Part shown: piece by piece, positions 55,199-63,079 of the stretch
Position numbering within the stretch: position 1 is the first letter of the stretch
Layout: the number at the start of each line of letters is the position of its first letter
Assembly (NCBI RefSeq): GCF_001421745.1
Contig: NZ_LMKW01000008.1
Coordinates: forward strand, 559,027 to 623,026
Direction: 5' to 3'
Source of the DNA: Sphingomonas sp. Leaf230
Lineage (GTDB): Bacteria > Pseudomonadota > Alphaproteobacteria > Sphingomonadales > Sphingomonadaceae
DNA: 64,000 nt
The notes under the pieces: model-generated
The model's input: only the letters and a program-made list of their open reading frames with translations
Databases searched by the model: none
Told to the model about the DNA's origin: nothing
Translations under genes and position numbers: made by a program

Positions 55199-57232
55199 AT
55201 GAAGATCATGCTCTCCGCCAGCCTCGCCGTGCTCGCCTTTGCGAGTGCCCCTGCCGCCGCCCGGCAACTCACCATCGACGACGTGACGATGCTCAGCCGC
55301 GTCGGTGCGCCGACCGCGTCGCAGGACGGGCATTGGCTCGTCTGGGCGCAGCGCGAGACCGATCTCGCGGCGGACAAGGGGCGCTACGATCTCTGGCGGC
55401 TCGACTTGAGCAAGCCGGGCGCGACGCCGGTGAAGCTGCTCGCCGATCCGCAGGTCAACGAGAACGACCCGCAGATCGTCGGTTCGACCGTGTATTTTAC
55501 ATCGGACAAGGGCGGCGAAGATGCGGTCTGGTCGGTGCCCGTCACTGGCGGCACGTCGCGGCGCGTCACCAGCTTCAAGGGCGGGTTCAGCGGCTTCAAG
55601 GTCGCGCCGACCGGCGACAAGCTGCTCGTCTGGGCGGATCGCAAGCCGGGCGCGCCGAGCCTCGAGCCGGCGATGGTGAAGAAGGATCCCAACGCGGGCG
55701 CCGGGCGGACGTACGACCAGCTGTTCGTGCGGCATTGGGATACGTGGGCGGACGGCACGCGCTCGCAACTGTTCGTGTTGCCGCTGACCGCCGCGGGTGC
55801 GACCGGCAACGGCGTTCCGCTGGTTGGCGCGCTGGTCGGCGATACGCCGTCCAAGCCTTATGGCGGCGGTGAGGAAATCTCGTGGAGCCCGGACGGCCGC
55901 ACTGTCTATTTCGCGCTGCGCGAAGCCGGCCGGATCGAGGCGCTGTCGACCAATCTCGACATCTTCTCGGTGCCCGCGGACGGCTCGGCGGCACCGGTCA
56001 ACCTGACCGCGGGGAACAAGGCGACCGACAACCTTCCGACGGTATCGCCCGACGGTCGCACCCTCGCCTATTTCGCGATGCGCCGGCCGGGGTTCGAGGC
56101 GGATCGCCAGGTGCTGACGCTGCGCGATATCGCCAGCGGCAAGACGGTGTCGCTGACCGAGCGCTGGGACCGGTCGGTTGGCTCGATCACATGGGCGCCG
56201 GACTCGAAGTCGCTCTACGTGACGGCGGACGACACGCAGGAGACGCCGCTGTTCCGTGTCGATGCGACGAGCGGCGCGGTGACGCGGCTGACGCAGGAGG
56301 GGCATGTCAGCGCGGTCGCGATCACGCCGCGGGGGCCTGTGGTGGCGATCGACAGCCTCACCGCACCCGCCGATTTCTACCGTGTCGCGGGCACCGGCAC
56401 ACCGCAGCGGCTGACGCAGGTCAACGCCGCCAAGCTCGCCGGGATCGACATGCCGACGGTCACGCGGTTCAACTTCAAGGGCGCTAACGCGGACACCGTC
56501 TGGGGCTATGCCGTCAAACCGTACGGCTCCACGGGGAAGGTCCCGGTTGCCTACATGGTCCACGGGGGCCCGCAGGGATCGAGCAACAACAGCTGGTCGT
56601 ATCGCTGGAACCCCGCGGTGTTCGCCGGCGCGGGCTACGGCTTGGTCGCGGTCGATTTTCATGGGTCGACCGGCTACGGGCAGGGCTTCACCGACGCGAT
56701 CAGCAACAACTGGGGCGGCTGGCCGCTCGAGGATCTGAAGAAGGGGCTGGCTGCCGCGACCGACAAGTTCGCGTGGCTCGATGCCGACAATGCGTGTGCG
56801 CTCGGTGCGTCGTACGGCGGCTATATGATGAACTGGATCGAGGGGCAGTGGCCCGATCGCTTCAAGTGCATTGTCCAGCATGACGGCGTGTTCGACGCGC
56901 GTGCGATGGCGTACGAGACCGAGGAGCTCTGGTTCGACGAATGGGAGCATGGCGGGAAAGCCTATTACGAGGACCCGCAGGCGTTCGAGAAATGGAACCC
57001 GGTCAATTACGTGGCGAAGTGGAAGACGCCGATGCTGGTGATCACCGGCGAAAAGGACTTCCGCATTCCGTACACGCAGGGGCTGGCGACGTTCACCGCG
57101 TTGCAGCGACGCGGGATCCCGTCGCGGTTGCTGGTGAACCCGGGGGAGAACCACTGGGTGCTGAAGCCGAAGAACTCGCGGCAATGGTATGGAGAAGTGC
57201 TGGGCTGGATGGGGAAGTGGACGGCTAAGTAG
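55199..57232 (+). CDS. S9-family serine peptidase (prolyl oligopeptidase / DPP-like)
   Basis: 677 residues with a signal peptide (MKIMLSASLAVLAFASAPAA). An N-terminal beta-propeller of about 400 residues contains repeated PDGRT/WSPDG strands, and a C-terminal alpha/beta-hydrolase domain follows. The catalytic triad is Ser538 (LGASYGGYM), Asp620 (GEKDFRIPY) and His652 (GENHWVL). Such exported enzymes cut short peptides, often releasing dipeptides. It is divergent from the serine protease gene, sharing the short gap 55074-55198; the pair could digest extracellular protein in sequence. Confidence 0.95.
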   Translation: MKIMLSASLAVLAFASAPAAARQLTIDDVTMLSRVGAPTASQDGHWLVWAQRETDLAADKGRYDLWRLDLSKPGATPVKLLADPQVNENDPQIVGSTVYFTSDKGGEDAVWSVPVTGGTSRRVTSFKGGFSGFKVAPTGDKLLVWADRKPGAPSLEPAMVKKDPNAGAGRTYDQLFVRHWDTWADGTRSQLFVLPLTAAGATGNGVPLVGALVGDTPSKPYGGGEEISWSPDGRTVYFALREAGRIEALSTNLDIFSVPADGSAAPVNLTAGNKATDNLPTVSPDGRTLAYFAMRRPGFEADRQVLTLRDIASGKTVSLTERWDRSVGSITWAPDSKSLYVTADDTQETPLFRVDATSGAVTRLTQEGHVSAVAITPRGPVVAIDSLTAPADFYRVAGTGTPQRLTQVNAAKLAGIDMPTVTRFNFKGANADTVWGYAVKPYGSTGKVPVAYMVHGGPQGSSNNSWSYRWNPAVFAGAGYGLVAVDFHGSTGYGQGFTDAISNNWGGWPLEDLKKGLAAATDKFAWLDADNACALGASYGGYMMNWIEGQWPDRFKCIVQHDGVFDARAMAYETEELWFDEWEHGGKAYYEDPQAFEKWNPVNYVAKWKTPMLVITGEKDFRIPYTQGLATFTALQRRGIPSRLLVNPGENHWVLKPKNSRQWYGEVLGWMGKWTAK

Positions 57233-57277
57233 GGGCTGCCTCTTTCCCTCCCGATACCGCCACCCCGACTAAATGAG

Positions 57278-57385
57278 CACCACCCCGGCGAAGGCCGGGG
57301 CCCAATTGGAGAGGTCGCAGTAACGAGGGGCTATCCGCCGTTACCTCTGTTCCCCAATTGGGCTCCGGCCTTCGCCGGGGTGGTG
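57278..57385. repeat. Palindromic intergenic repeat, type B
   Basis: GCACCACCCCGGCGAAGGCC and its complement near 57370-57385, with CCCAATTGG parts inside. Near-identical to 17091-17199. Together with the next copy it fills the convergent gap between the S9 peptidase and the DUF808 gene. Confidence 0.9.
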
Positions 57386-57420
57386 TTTTATGGTAGTAGC
57401 GTCTTGTAACCAGGCGCGAC

Positions 57421-57477
57421 TTGTTTCCCCGCGAAGGCGGGGACCCAGACTGGGCTCCCGCCTTCGCGGGAGAACAA
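57421..57477. repeat. Palindromic intergenic repeat, type A
   Basis: TTGTTTCCCCGCGAAGGCGG with its complement CCGCCTTCGCGGGAGAACAA, a nearly perfect hairpin with minimal loop. As at 17003-17199, a type A and a type B copy are neighbours. Confidence 0.88.
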
Positions 57478-57503
57478 GGTTAGAGCGGACAACGCTCTCC
57501 CAG

Positions 57504-58439
57504 TCAGTGCGCCTTCGGCTTCTTCACCGCATGCAAGCCCAGCGCGATCGCGCCGCCCAGGATCAGCCCGACGATCCCCGAGAAGAACGCGTTCATCACC
57601 CAGTTCACCGCGCCCTTGGCGAACGGCACCGCATGCGAAGCCGCCTCCGCCGTATCGTGGATCCAGTGCGGCAAAGTCGTGAACCCGAACTCCTCGATCC
57701 CGTGGACGATGATCTGGCCGCCGACCCACACCATCGCCGCCGTGCCGATCACCGACAGCGCCGACATGACGATCGGCATGCCTTTGACCAGCCCACACCC
57801 GATCGCCTGCACGACCGCGCTGCTGCGCTGCGCCAGATGCAGTCCGATATCGTCCATCTTCACGATCAGCGCGACCACGCCGTAGACGCCGATCGTGATG
57901 ACGATCCCGACCAGTGCCAGCACGATCGCCTGCTCCCAGATCGGCTTGGTCGCGACGTCCGACAGCGCGATCACCATGATCTCGGCGGACAGGATGAAAT
58001 CGGTGCGGATCGCGCCCGAGACCTTCTGTGCTTCGAGCGTCGCGGCATCGACCGGCTCGGCGACGACCTCCTCGGCATGACCGCCGCCAAACGCCTCGAG
58101 GATCTTCTCCGCGCCCTCGAAGCACAGATACGTACCGCCGATCATCAGCAACGGCGTCAGCAGCCACGGTGCGAACGCGCTCAACGCCAGCGCGGCGGGC
58201 AGGATGAAGACCAGCTTGTTGCGGAACGAGCCGAGCGCAATCTTGCCGATCATCGGCAGTTCGCGCTTGGGTTCGAACCCGACCATGTAGCGCGGCGTCA
58301 CTGCGGCATCGTCGACCACCACGCCGATCGCCTTGCTGCCCGCCTTCCCGGTGGTCGCGGCGATATCGTCGAGGCTGGCGGCGGCGAGCTTGGTGATCCC
58401 GGCAATGTCGTCGAGCAGTGCGACCAATCCTGTCGGCAT
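57504..58439 (-). CDS. DUF808 (YedI-like) inner-membrane protein
   Basis: 311-residue membrane protein of unknown function with about seven hydrophobic segments. The start MPTGLVALLDDIAGITKLAA and the motif DDAAVTPRYMVGFEPKREL, followed by GSFRNKLVFILPAALALSAF, are the DUF808/YedI signature. The second half includes RTDFILSAEIMVIALSDVA. I chose the ATG at 58439 because it begins the family N-terminus. It stands alone, convergent with the S9 peptidase. Confidence 0.92.
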   Translation of the reverse strand: MPTGLVALLDDIAGITKLAAASLDDIAATTGKAGSKAIGVVVDDAAVTPRYMVGFEPKRELPMIGKIALGSFRNKLVFILPAALALSAFAPWLLTPLLMIGGTYLCFEGAEKILEAFGGGHAEEVVAEPVDAATLEAQKVSGAIRTDFILSAEIMVIALSDVATKPIWEQAIVLALVGIVITIGVYGVVALIVKMDDIGLHLAQRSSAVVQAIGCGLVKGMPIVMSALSVIGTAAMVWVGGQIIVHGIEEFGFTTLPHWIHDTAEAASHAVPFAKGAVNWVMNAFFSGIVGLILGGAIALGLHAVKKPKAH

Positions 58440-58572
58440 CGATGGTGTCCTTCGCGTAAGTATCGGCGCTGGGTAACGTGACAGGATTGTCATGCAACGG
58501 CTTTCGCACTTGCGGTAGTGCGTGGCGGGCGGAATGGTTGCAGCCGACGCGACCCAAGCGACAGGACGGATC

Positions 58573-59595
58573 ATGACCCCCTTCCCGAACGACGACTTCA
58601 TCACGAACCTGCCAAAGGCCGAACTCCACCTCCATATCGAGGGCAGCCTAGAACCCGAGCTCATGTTCGCGCTGGCCGAACGCAACAAGGTCGCGATCCC
58701 GTTCAAGAGCGTCGAGGACGTCCGCGCGGCCTACAGCTTCACCAATCTCCAGACCTTCCTCGACATCTACTACGCTGGCGCCGCGGTGCTCCAGACCGAG
58801 GAGGACTTCCGCGATCTGGCGGTCGCCTATTTCGACCGCGTCGCGCAGGACGGCGTAGTCCATGCCGAAATCTTCTTTGATCCGCAGACTCACACGCACC
58901 GCGGCATTCCGTTCGACGTCGTCGCGCGCGGTCTGTTCGCGGGGATCGACGAGGCGCAGGAGAAGCACGGCATGTCGGTCGGCCTCATCATGAGTTTCCT
59001 GCGCCATCTCGATGAGGAGGACGCGTTCAAGACGTTCGCGCAGGCCGAGCCGTGGCTCGACCAGTTCATCGGCGTCGGGCTCGATTCGTCCGAGGTCGGC
59101 CATCCGCCCTCGAAGTTCGCGCGCGTGTTCGCGGCGTCGGCGGATGCCGGGCTAATGCTATGCGCGCATGCCGGCGAGGAGGGGCCGCCCGCCTATATCC
59201 ACGAGGCGCTCGATATCCTCCAAGTCGACCGCATCGACCACGGCAACCGCGCGCTCGAGGATCCGGCGCTGGTCGCGCGACTGGCACGCGATGCGATGAC
59301 GCTGACCGTGTGCCCGTTGTCCAACGTCGCGCTGCGCAACGTCGACAAACTGGAGAATCATCCGATCGACCGGATGCTCGATCTCGGCCTGCGCGCGACG
59401 ATCCATTCGGACGATCCGGCGTATTTCGGTGGCTATATCGGCGAGAATTTTCGCCAGACCGTCCGTGCGAAGAATTTGTCGCGCGAGCAGGTCGTGACGC
59501 TCGCCCGCAACAGCTTCCTCGGCAGTTTCCTCGACGACGACGCGCTCAGCGGACACCTCGCGACGCTCGACGCCTATGTGAAGGCGCATCCGTGA
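58573..59595 (+). CDS. add: Adenosine deaminase family protein, probably adenine deaminase
   Basis: 340-residue zinc deaminase of purine salvage. The metal-binding set is visible: ELHLHIEGSLEPE (HxH), LCAHAGEEGPP and ATIHSDDPAYFGG, with DHGNRA and PLSNVALRNV around. The combination FFDPQTHTHRGIPFDVV and GLDSSEVGHPPSKFARV is, from memory of the family, typical of bacterial adenine deaminases rather than true adenosine deaminases, so adenine to hypoxanthine is my preferred reaction. AGGACGGA lies just upstream of the chosen ATG. Its stop overlaps the next start (GTGA), coupling it to a transporter. Confidence 0.88.
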   Translation: MTPFPNDDFITNLPKAELHLHIEGSLEPELMFALAERNKVAIPFKSVEDVRAAYSFTNLQTFLDIYYAGAAVLQTEEDFRDLAVAYFDRVAQDGVVHAEIFFDPQTHTHRGIPFDVVARGLFAGIDEAQEKHGMSVGLIMSFLRHLDEEDAFKTFAQAEPWLDQFIGVGLDSSEVGHPPSKFARVFAASADAGLMLCAHAGEEGPPAYIHEALDILQVDRIDHGNRALEDPALVARLARDAMTLTVCPLSNVALRNVDKLENHPIDRMLDLGLRATIHSDDPAYFGGYIGENFRQTVRAKNLSREQVVTLARNSFLGSFLDDDALSGHLATLDAYVKAHP

Positions 59596-60572
59596 TCGGA
59601 CGTTTCCTCGCGGTCTTCGAGCCGTTCATCCTGATGCTGCTCGGCACCGTCGTGCTGGCGAGCCTGCTGCCCGCGCGCGGCGAGATTGCGACGATCGTCG
59701 GTTACGCCGCCGATATCGGCATCGTCCTGCTGTTCTTCCTGCACGGCGCGAAACTGTCGCGCGAGGCGATCTGGGCGGGCCTGCGCAACTGGAAGCTGCA
59801 TCTGGCGGTGCTGGCCGTCACGTTTATCGCCTTCCCGCTGTTCGGGCTCGGGCTGACCGCGCTGCCGTTCGTCACCGGGCCGCTCGCCGCCGGGTTGTTG
59901 TTCCTGACGCTGCTCCCCTCGACCGTGCAGTCGTCGATCGCCTTCACCGCGATCGCGCGCGGCAATGTCGCCGCGGCGGTGTGCAGCGCGTCGTTCTCGA
60001 ACCTGCTCGGCATTCTCGTGACGCCGGCGCTGGTCGCGCTGCTGATGAACACTTCGGGCAGCGGCGGGATCTCGATCGAGAGTATCGAGGCGATCGTGCT
60101 ACAACTGCTGGTGCCGTTCGTCGCCGGGCATCTGTTGCGGCCTTGGATCGGTGCGTGGGTGACGCGCAACAAGAGCCTGCTGACGGTGGTCGATCGCGGT
60201 TCGATCCTGCTGGTCGTCTACAGCGCGTTCGGTGCCGCGGTGGTCGAGGGGCTTTGGACCAAATTGTCGATCGGCGACCTGATCCTGATCGGGCTGTTGT
60301 GCGCCGCGCTGCTCGCCTTCGTGCTCGGGCTGACGTTTGCCGTTGCGCGGCTGATGAAGCTGCCCCGCGAGGATGCGATCGTGCTGCAATTCTGTGGTTC
60401 GAAGAAGAGCCTCGCGTCGGGCGTGCCGATGGCAGGCGTGCTGTTCCCGCCCGCGCAAGTCGGCGTGATCCTGCTGCCGCTGATGCTGTTCCACCAGTTG
60501 CAGCTGATCGCCTGCGCGGTGATCGCGCGCCGCTATGCCGAGTCCGCACCACGCGATATTGCTTCAGATTAA
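59592..60572 (+). CDS. SLC10-type (bile acid:sodium symporter family, YfeH-like) transporter
   Basis: 326-residue membrane protein with about nine helices. LPSTVQSSIAFTAIARGNVA and a later FCGSKKSLASGVPMAGVLF are hallmarks of the SLC10A7/YfeH branch of the bile acid:sodium symporter family. GTG start at 59592 overlaps the deaminase stop, so translation is coupled. Substrate unknown; the coupling raises the possibility of purine-linked or unrelated solute transport, which sequence cannot settle. Confidence 0.9.
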   Translation: MIGRFLAVFEPFILMLLGTVVLASLLPARGEIATIVGYAADIGIVLLFFLHGAKLSREAIWAGLRNWKLHLAVLAVTFIAFPLFGLGLTALPFVTGPLAAGLLFLTLLPSTVQSSIAFTAIARGNVAAAVCSASFSNLLGILVTPALVALLMNTSGSGGISIESIEAIVLQLLVPFVAGHLLRPWIGAWVTRNKSLLTVVDRGSILLVVYSAFGAAVVEGLWTKLSIGDLILIGLLCAALLAFVLGLTFAVARLMKLPREDAIVLQFCGSKKSLASGVPMAGVLFPPAQVGVILLPLMLFHQLQLIACAVIARRYAESAPRDIASD

Positions 60573-60651
60573 TATGGTAACCCGCTGCGGGTATTTGCTT
60601 TGTTCCGCCGGGGGTTGCATGATCGAGGCTCGATAGGAGAGTTTCGGGTAG

Positions 60652-62808
60652 ATGAGCGCGTCGAGCGATATTGCCGGTTCCACCGATGGCGTGGGGCTGG
60701 ACCTCAATGCGTGCGACCGCGAGCCGATCCACATTCCCGGTGCGATCCAGCCGCATGGCCTGCTGCTCGTCGCCGATGCAGCCAGTCTGACCGTCGTCGC
60801 GGGCGCGGGCGACCTCGAGACTCGCCTGACTCCCGACTGGCTCGGCAGCGACCTGTCGGCGCTGTTGGCGCAGGACATCGATGCGACACTCACGGCCAAT
60901 GACACGGTCGCCGGCGTGGCGCTTGCCGGACTGCCGGTAGCGGGCCTGACCGAACGGTTCGACGTCACCCTTCACCGCACCGCCGATCACGTCCTCGTCG
61001 AACTCGAACCCGTCGAAGCGGAGCCGGTCACTGCGGCCGGCATGCTCGGCCGGCTCAACGCGATGGCGATGACGTTCGAGCGCGCGAGCAACCTCCAGGC
61101 GTTGTGCGAGCGCGCCGCGACCGCGTTCCGCCAGTTGACGGGTTTCGACCGCGTCATGGTCTATCGCTTCCTCGACGACGAGGCGGGCCGCGTGATGGCC
61201 GAGGACAAGGCGACGGGGCTCGGCACCTTCCTCAATCACCATTTCCCCGCGTCGGACATCCCGAAACAGGCGCGTGCGCTGTACGTGCGCAACCGGACGC
61301 GAACGATCCCGATGATCGATTACGCGCCCGCGGTGCTGCGCCCGACCGGGTTCGAGACGCTCGACCTGAGCGACGTGGCGCTGCGCAGCGTGTCGCCGAT
61401 CCATCTGCGCTATCTCGCCAACATGGGCGTGGCGGCGTCGGCGTCGATCTCGATCGTCAAGGACGGGCTGCTCTGGGGCCTGATCGCCTGCCATCACGGT
61501 ACGCCGAAGGGCCTCACCCCCGACATCCGCGCGGCGTCGGCGACGCTGGCCAGTGGGCTCGCGCGCCAGATTCGCGCGAAGGAAGAGGCGGAGACGTACC
61601 GCGAACGGCTGCGGCTGCGCGCGGCGGAGGATGCGGTCATCCCCAAGCTCGCGACCGAACCGGCGCCGCGCAGCATCGTCGCCGCGCTGCGCGACGATCT
61701 CCGGCGGATGCTCGACGGCGACGGCTTCGCCTATGTCGAGGGCACGATCGTCGACACCGACGGGCCGTGTCCCGGCAAGGACGACATTCTCGATCTCGCC
61801 GCATGGGCCCGCACGAGGGGCGTGATCGAGCCGTTCACGACGCATGAACTGTCGGCACTGTTGCCCCGCGCCGAGGCTTACCGTGCGCAGGCGAGCGGCT
61901 TGCTCGCGCTGCCGCTGGTCGACGAGGGAGCGGTGCTGTTGTGGTTTCGTGCCGAGCAGATCGAAGAGGTCGAATGGGCCGGCAATCCGCACAAGGCGGT
62001 GTCGGTCGATCCCAATGCGGTGCTGACCCCGCGCGCGTCGTTCGAGTCGTGGACGCAGGCAGTCAGTGGTCGATCGCGGCGCTGGACGCGGGAAGAGATC
62101 GAAGCGGCGCACCGCCTGCGCCGTGCGTTCCACGACGCGCATATCAACCAGCGCCTGCGACTGCTCAACGCCGACCTGCAGCGGACGCTAGCTGACAAGG
62201 ATGCGTTGATTGCGCAGAAGGACGTCCTGATGAAGGAGGTCAATCACCGCGTGCAGAACAGCTTGCAACTGGTCGCGGCGTTCCTGTCCCTTCAGGCAAA
62301 ATCATCCGACGACGCGAAGGTGAAGGAGCATCTCGCCGAGGCACAGGCCAGGCTCGCCGCGGTCGCCCTGGTGCATCGTCGGCTGTACCGCGACGACCAG
62401 GTCGAGTCGGTCGACCTGTCGCGCTATATCGAGGAACTCACGGGCGACATGCAGACGTCGCTCGGAGAGGACTGGGCGGCGCAGATGACGCTCGATCTCG
62501 CCCCCGTGCTCGTCGCCACCGATCGCGCGGTGAACATCGGGCTGGTGCTGACCGAACTCGTCATCAACGCGAGCAAATACGCCTATCGCGGCGATGCCGG
62601 CCCGATCCACATCATCCTCGAACAGCATCGCAACCGGCTGCGCCTGATCGTCGCGGACCAGGGCGTTGGCAAGTCGGGGACGCGGATCGGCTTCGGCAGC
62701 CGGATGATGAACGCCATCGTCGCCGGGCTGTCGGGCACGATCGAGCAGGACGACAACATGCCCGGCTTGCGCGTGATCCTGACAGCGCCCGTCGACGACG
62801 CCCGCTGA
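60652..62808 (+). CDS. bphP: Bacteriophytochrome with HWE/HisKA_2-type histidine kinase
   Basis: 718-residue red/far-red light sensor. The N-terminal PAS domain carries the biliverdin-binding Cys21 (NACDREPIHIPGAIQPHG). The GAF domain has FPASDIPKQARALYVRNR, with the DIP motif around the pocket, and HLRYLANMGVAAS. The PHY domain shows the tongue motif PRASFESW. The C-terminal kinase is of the HWE/HisKA_2 class, with His532 in EVNHRVQNSLQLVAAFL, and an ATPase with ELVINASKYAY and ADQGVGKSG. No receiver domain or response regulator gene is next to it. Biliverdin may come from the heme oxygenase at 15666. Confidence 0.95.
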   Translation: MSASSDIAGSTDGVGLDLNACDREPIHIPGAIQPHGLLLVADAASLTVVAGAGDLETRLTPDWLGSDLSALLAQDIDATLTANDTVAGVALAGLPVAGLTERFDVTLHRTADHVLVELEPVEAEPVTAAGMLGRLNAMAMTFERASNLQALCERAATAFRQLTGFDRVMVYRFLDDEAGRVMAEDKATGLGTFLNHHFPASDIPKQARALYVRNRTRTIPMIDYAPAVLRPTGFETLDLSDVALRSVSPIHLRYLANMGVAASASISIVKDGLLWGLIACHHGTPKGLTPDIRAASATLASGLARQIRAKEEAETYRERLRLRAAEDAVIPKLATEPAPRSIVAALRDDLRRMLDGDGFAYVEGTIVDTDGPCPGKDDILDLAAWARTRGVIEPFTTHELSALLPRAEAYRAQASGLLALPLVDEGAVLLWFRAEQIEEVEWAGNPHKAVSVDPNAVLTPRASFESWTQAVSGRSRRWTREEIEAAHRLRRAFHDAHINQRLRLLNADLQRTLADKDALIAQKDVLMKEVNHRVQNSLQLVAAFLSLQAKSSDDAKVKEHLAEAQARLAAVALVHRRLYRDDQVESVDLSRYIEELTGDMQTSLGEDWAAQMTLDLAPVLVATDRAVNIGLVLTELVINASKYAYRGDAGPIHIILEQHRNRLRLIVADQGVGKSGTRIGFGSRMMNAIVAGLSGTIEQDDNMPGLRVILTAPVDDAR

Positions 62809-63079
62809 CATCCAGGGGACACAGTCCCGGCTCGCGCGGCAGCGACTAGAGCAACCGCAATGACCGGGCGGCGACCAACAAACCGAGAGAACTGCTATTA
62901 ACAAAAAACGGCCCAAGATGTGCCACTTGTCGATCAAATTCGCTGATGCAGCCGGTCCGGATCGCGCTGAGGGTCGCGCGCGCTCGGCGTTGACGGACAC
63001 GGATCGGAACGGGCGTCATCCGCCCACGTTTCAGGGCGATAGCGTCCCGTCGGCGCATCCTCCCGAGAAGGACATCATC

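Noticed and set aside
55112..57184. Minus-strand open frame opposite the S9 peptidase
   Set aside because: No motifs, no start signal, and the plus-strand frame has a full catalytic triad.
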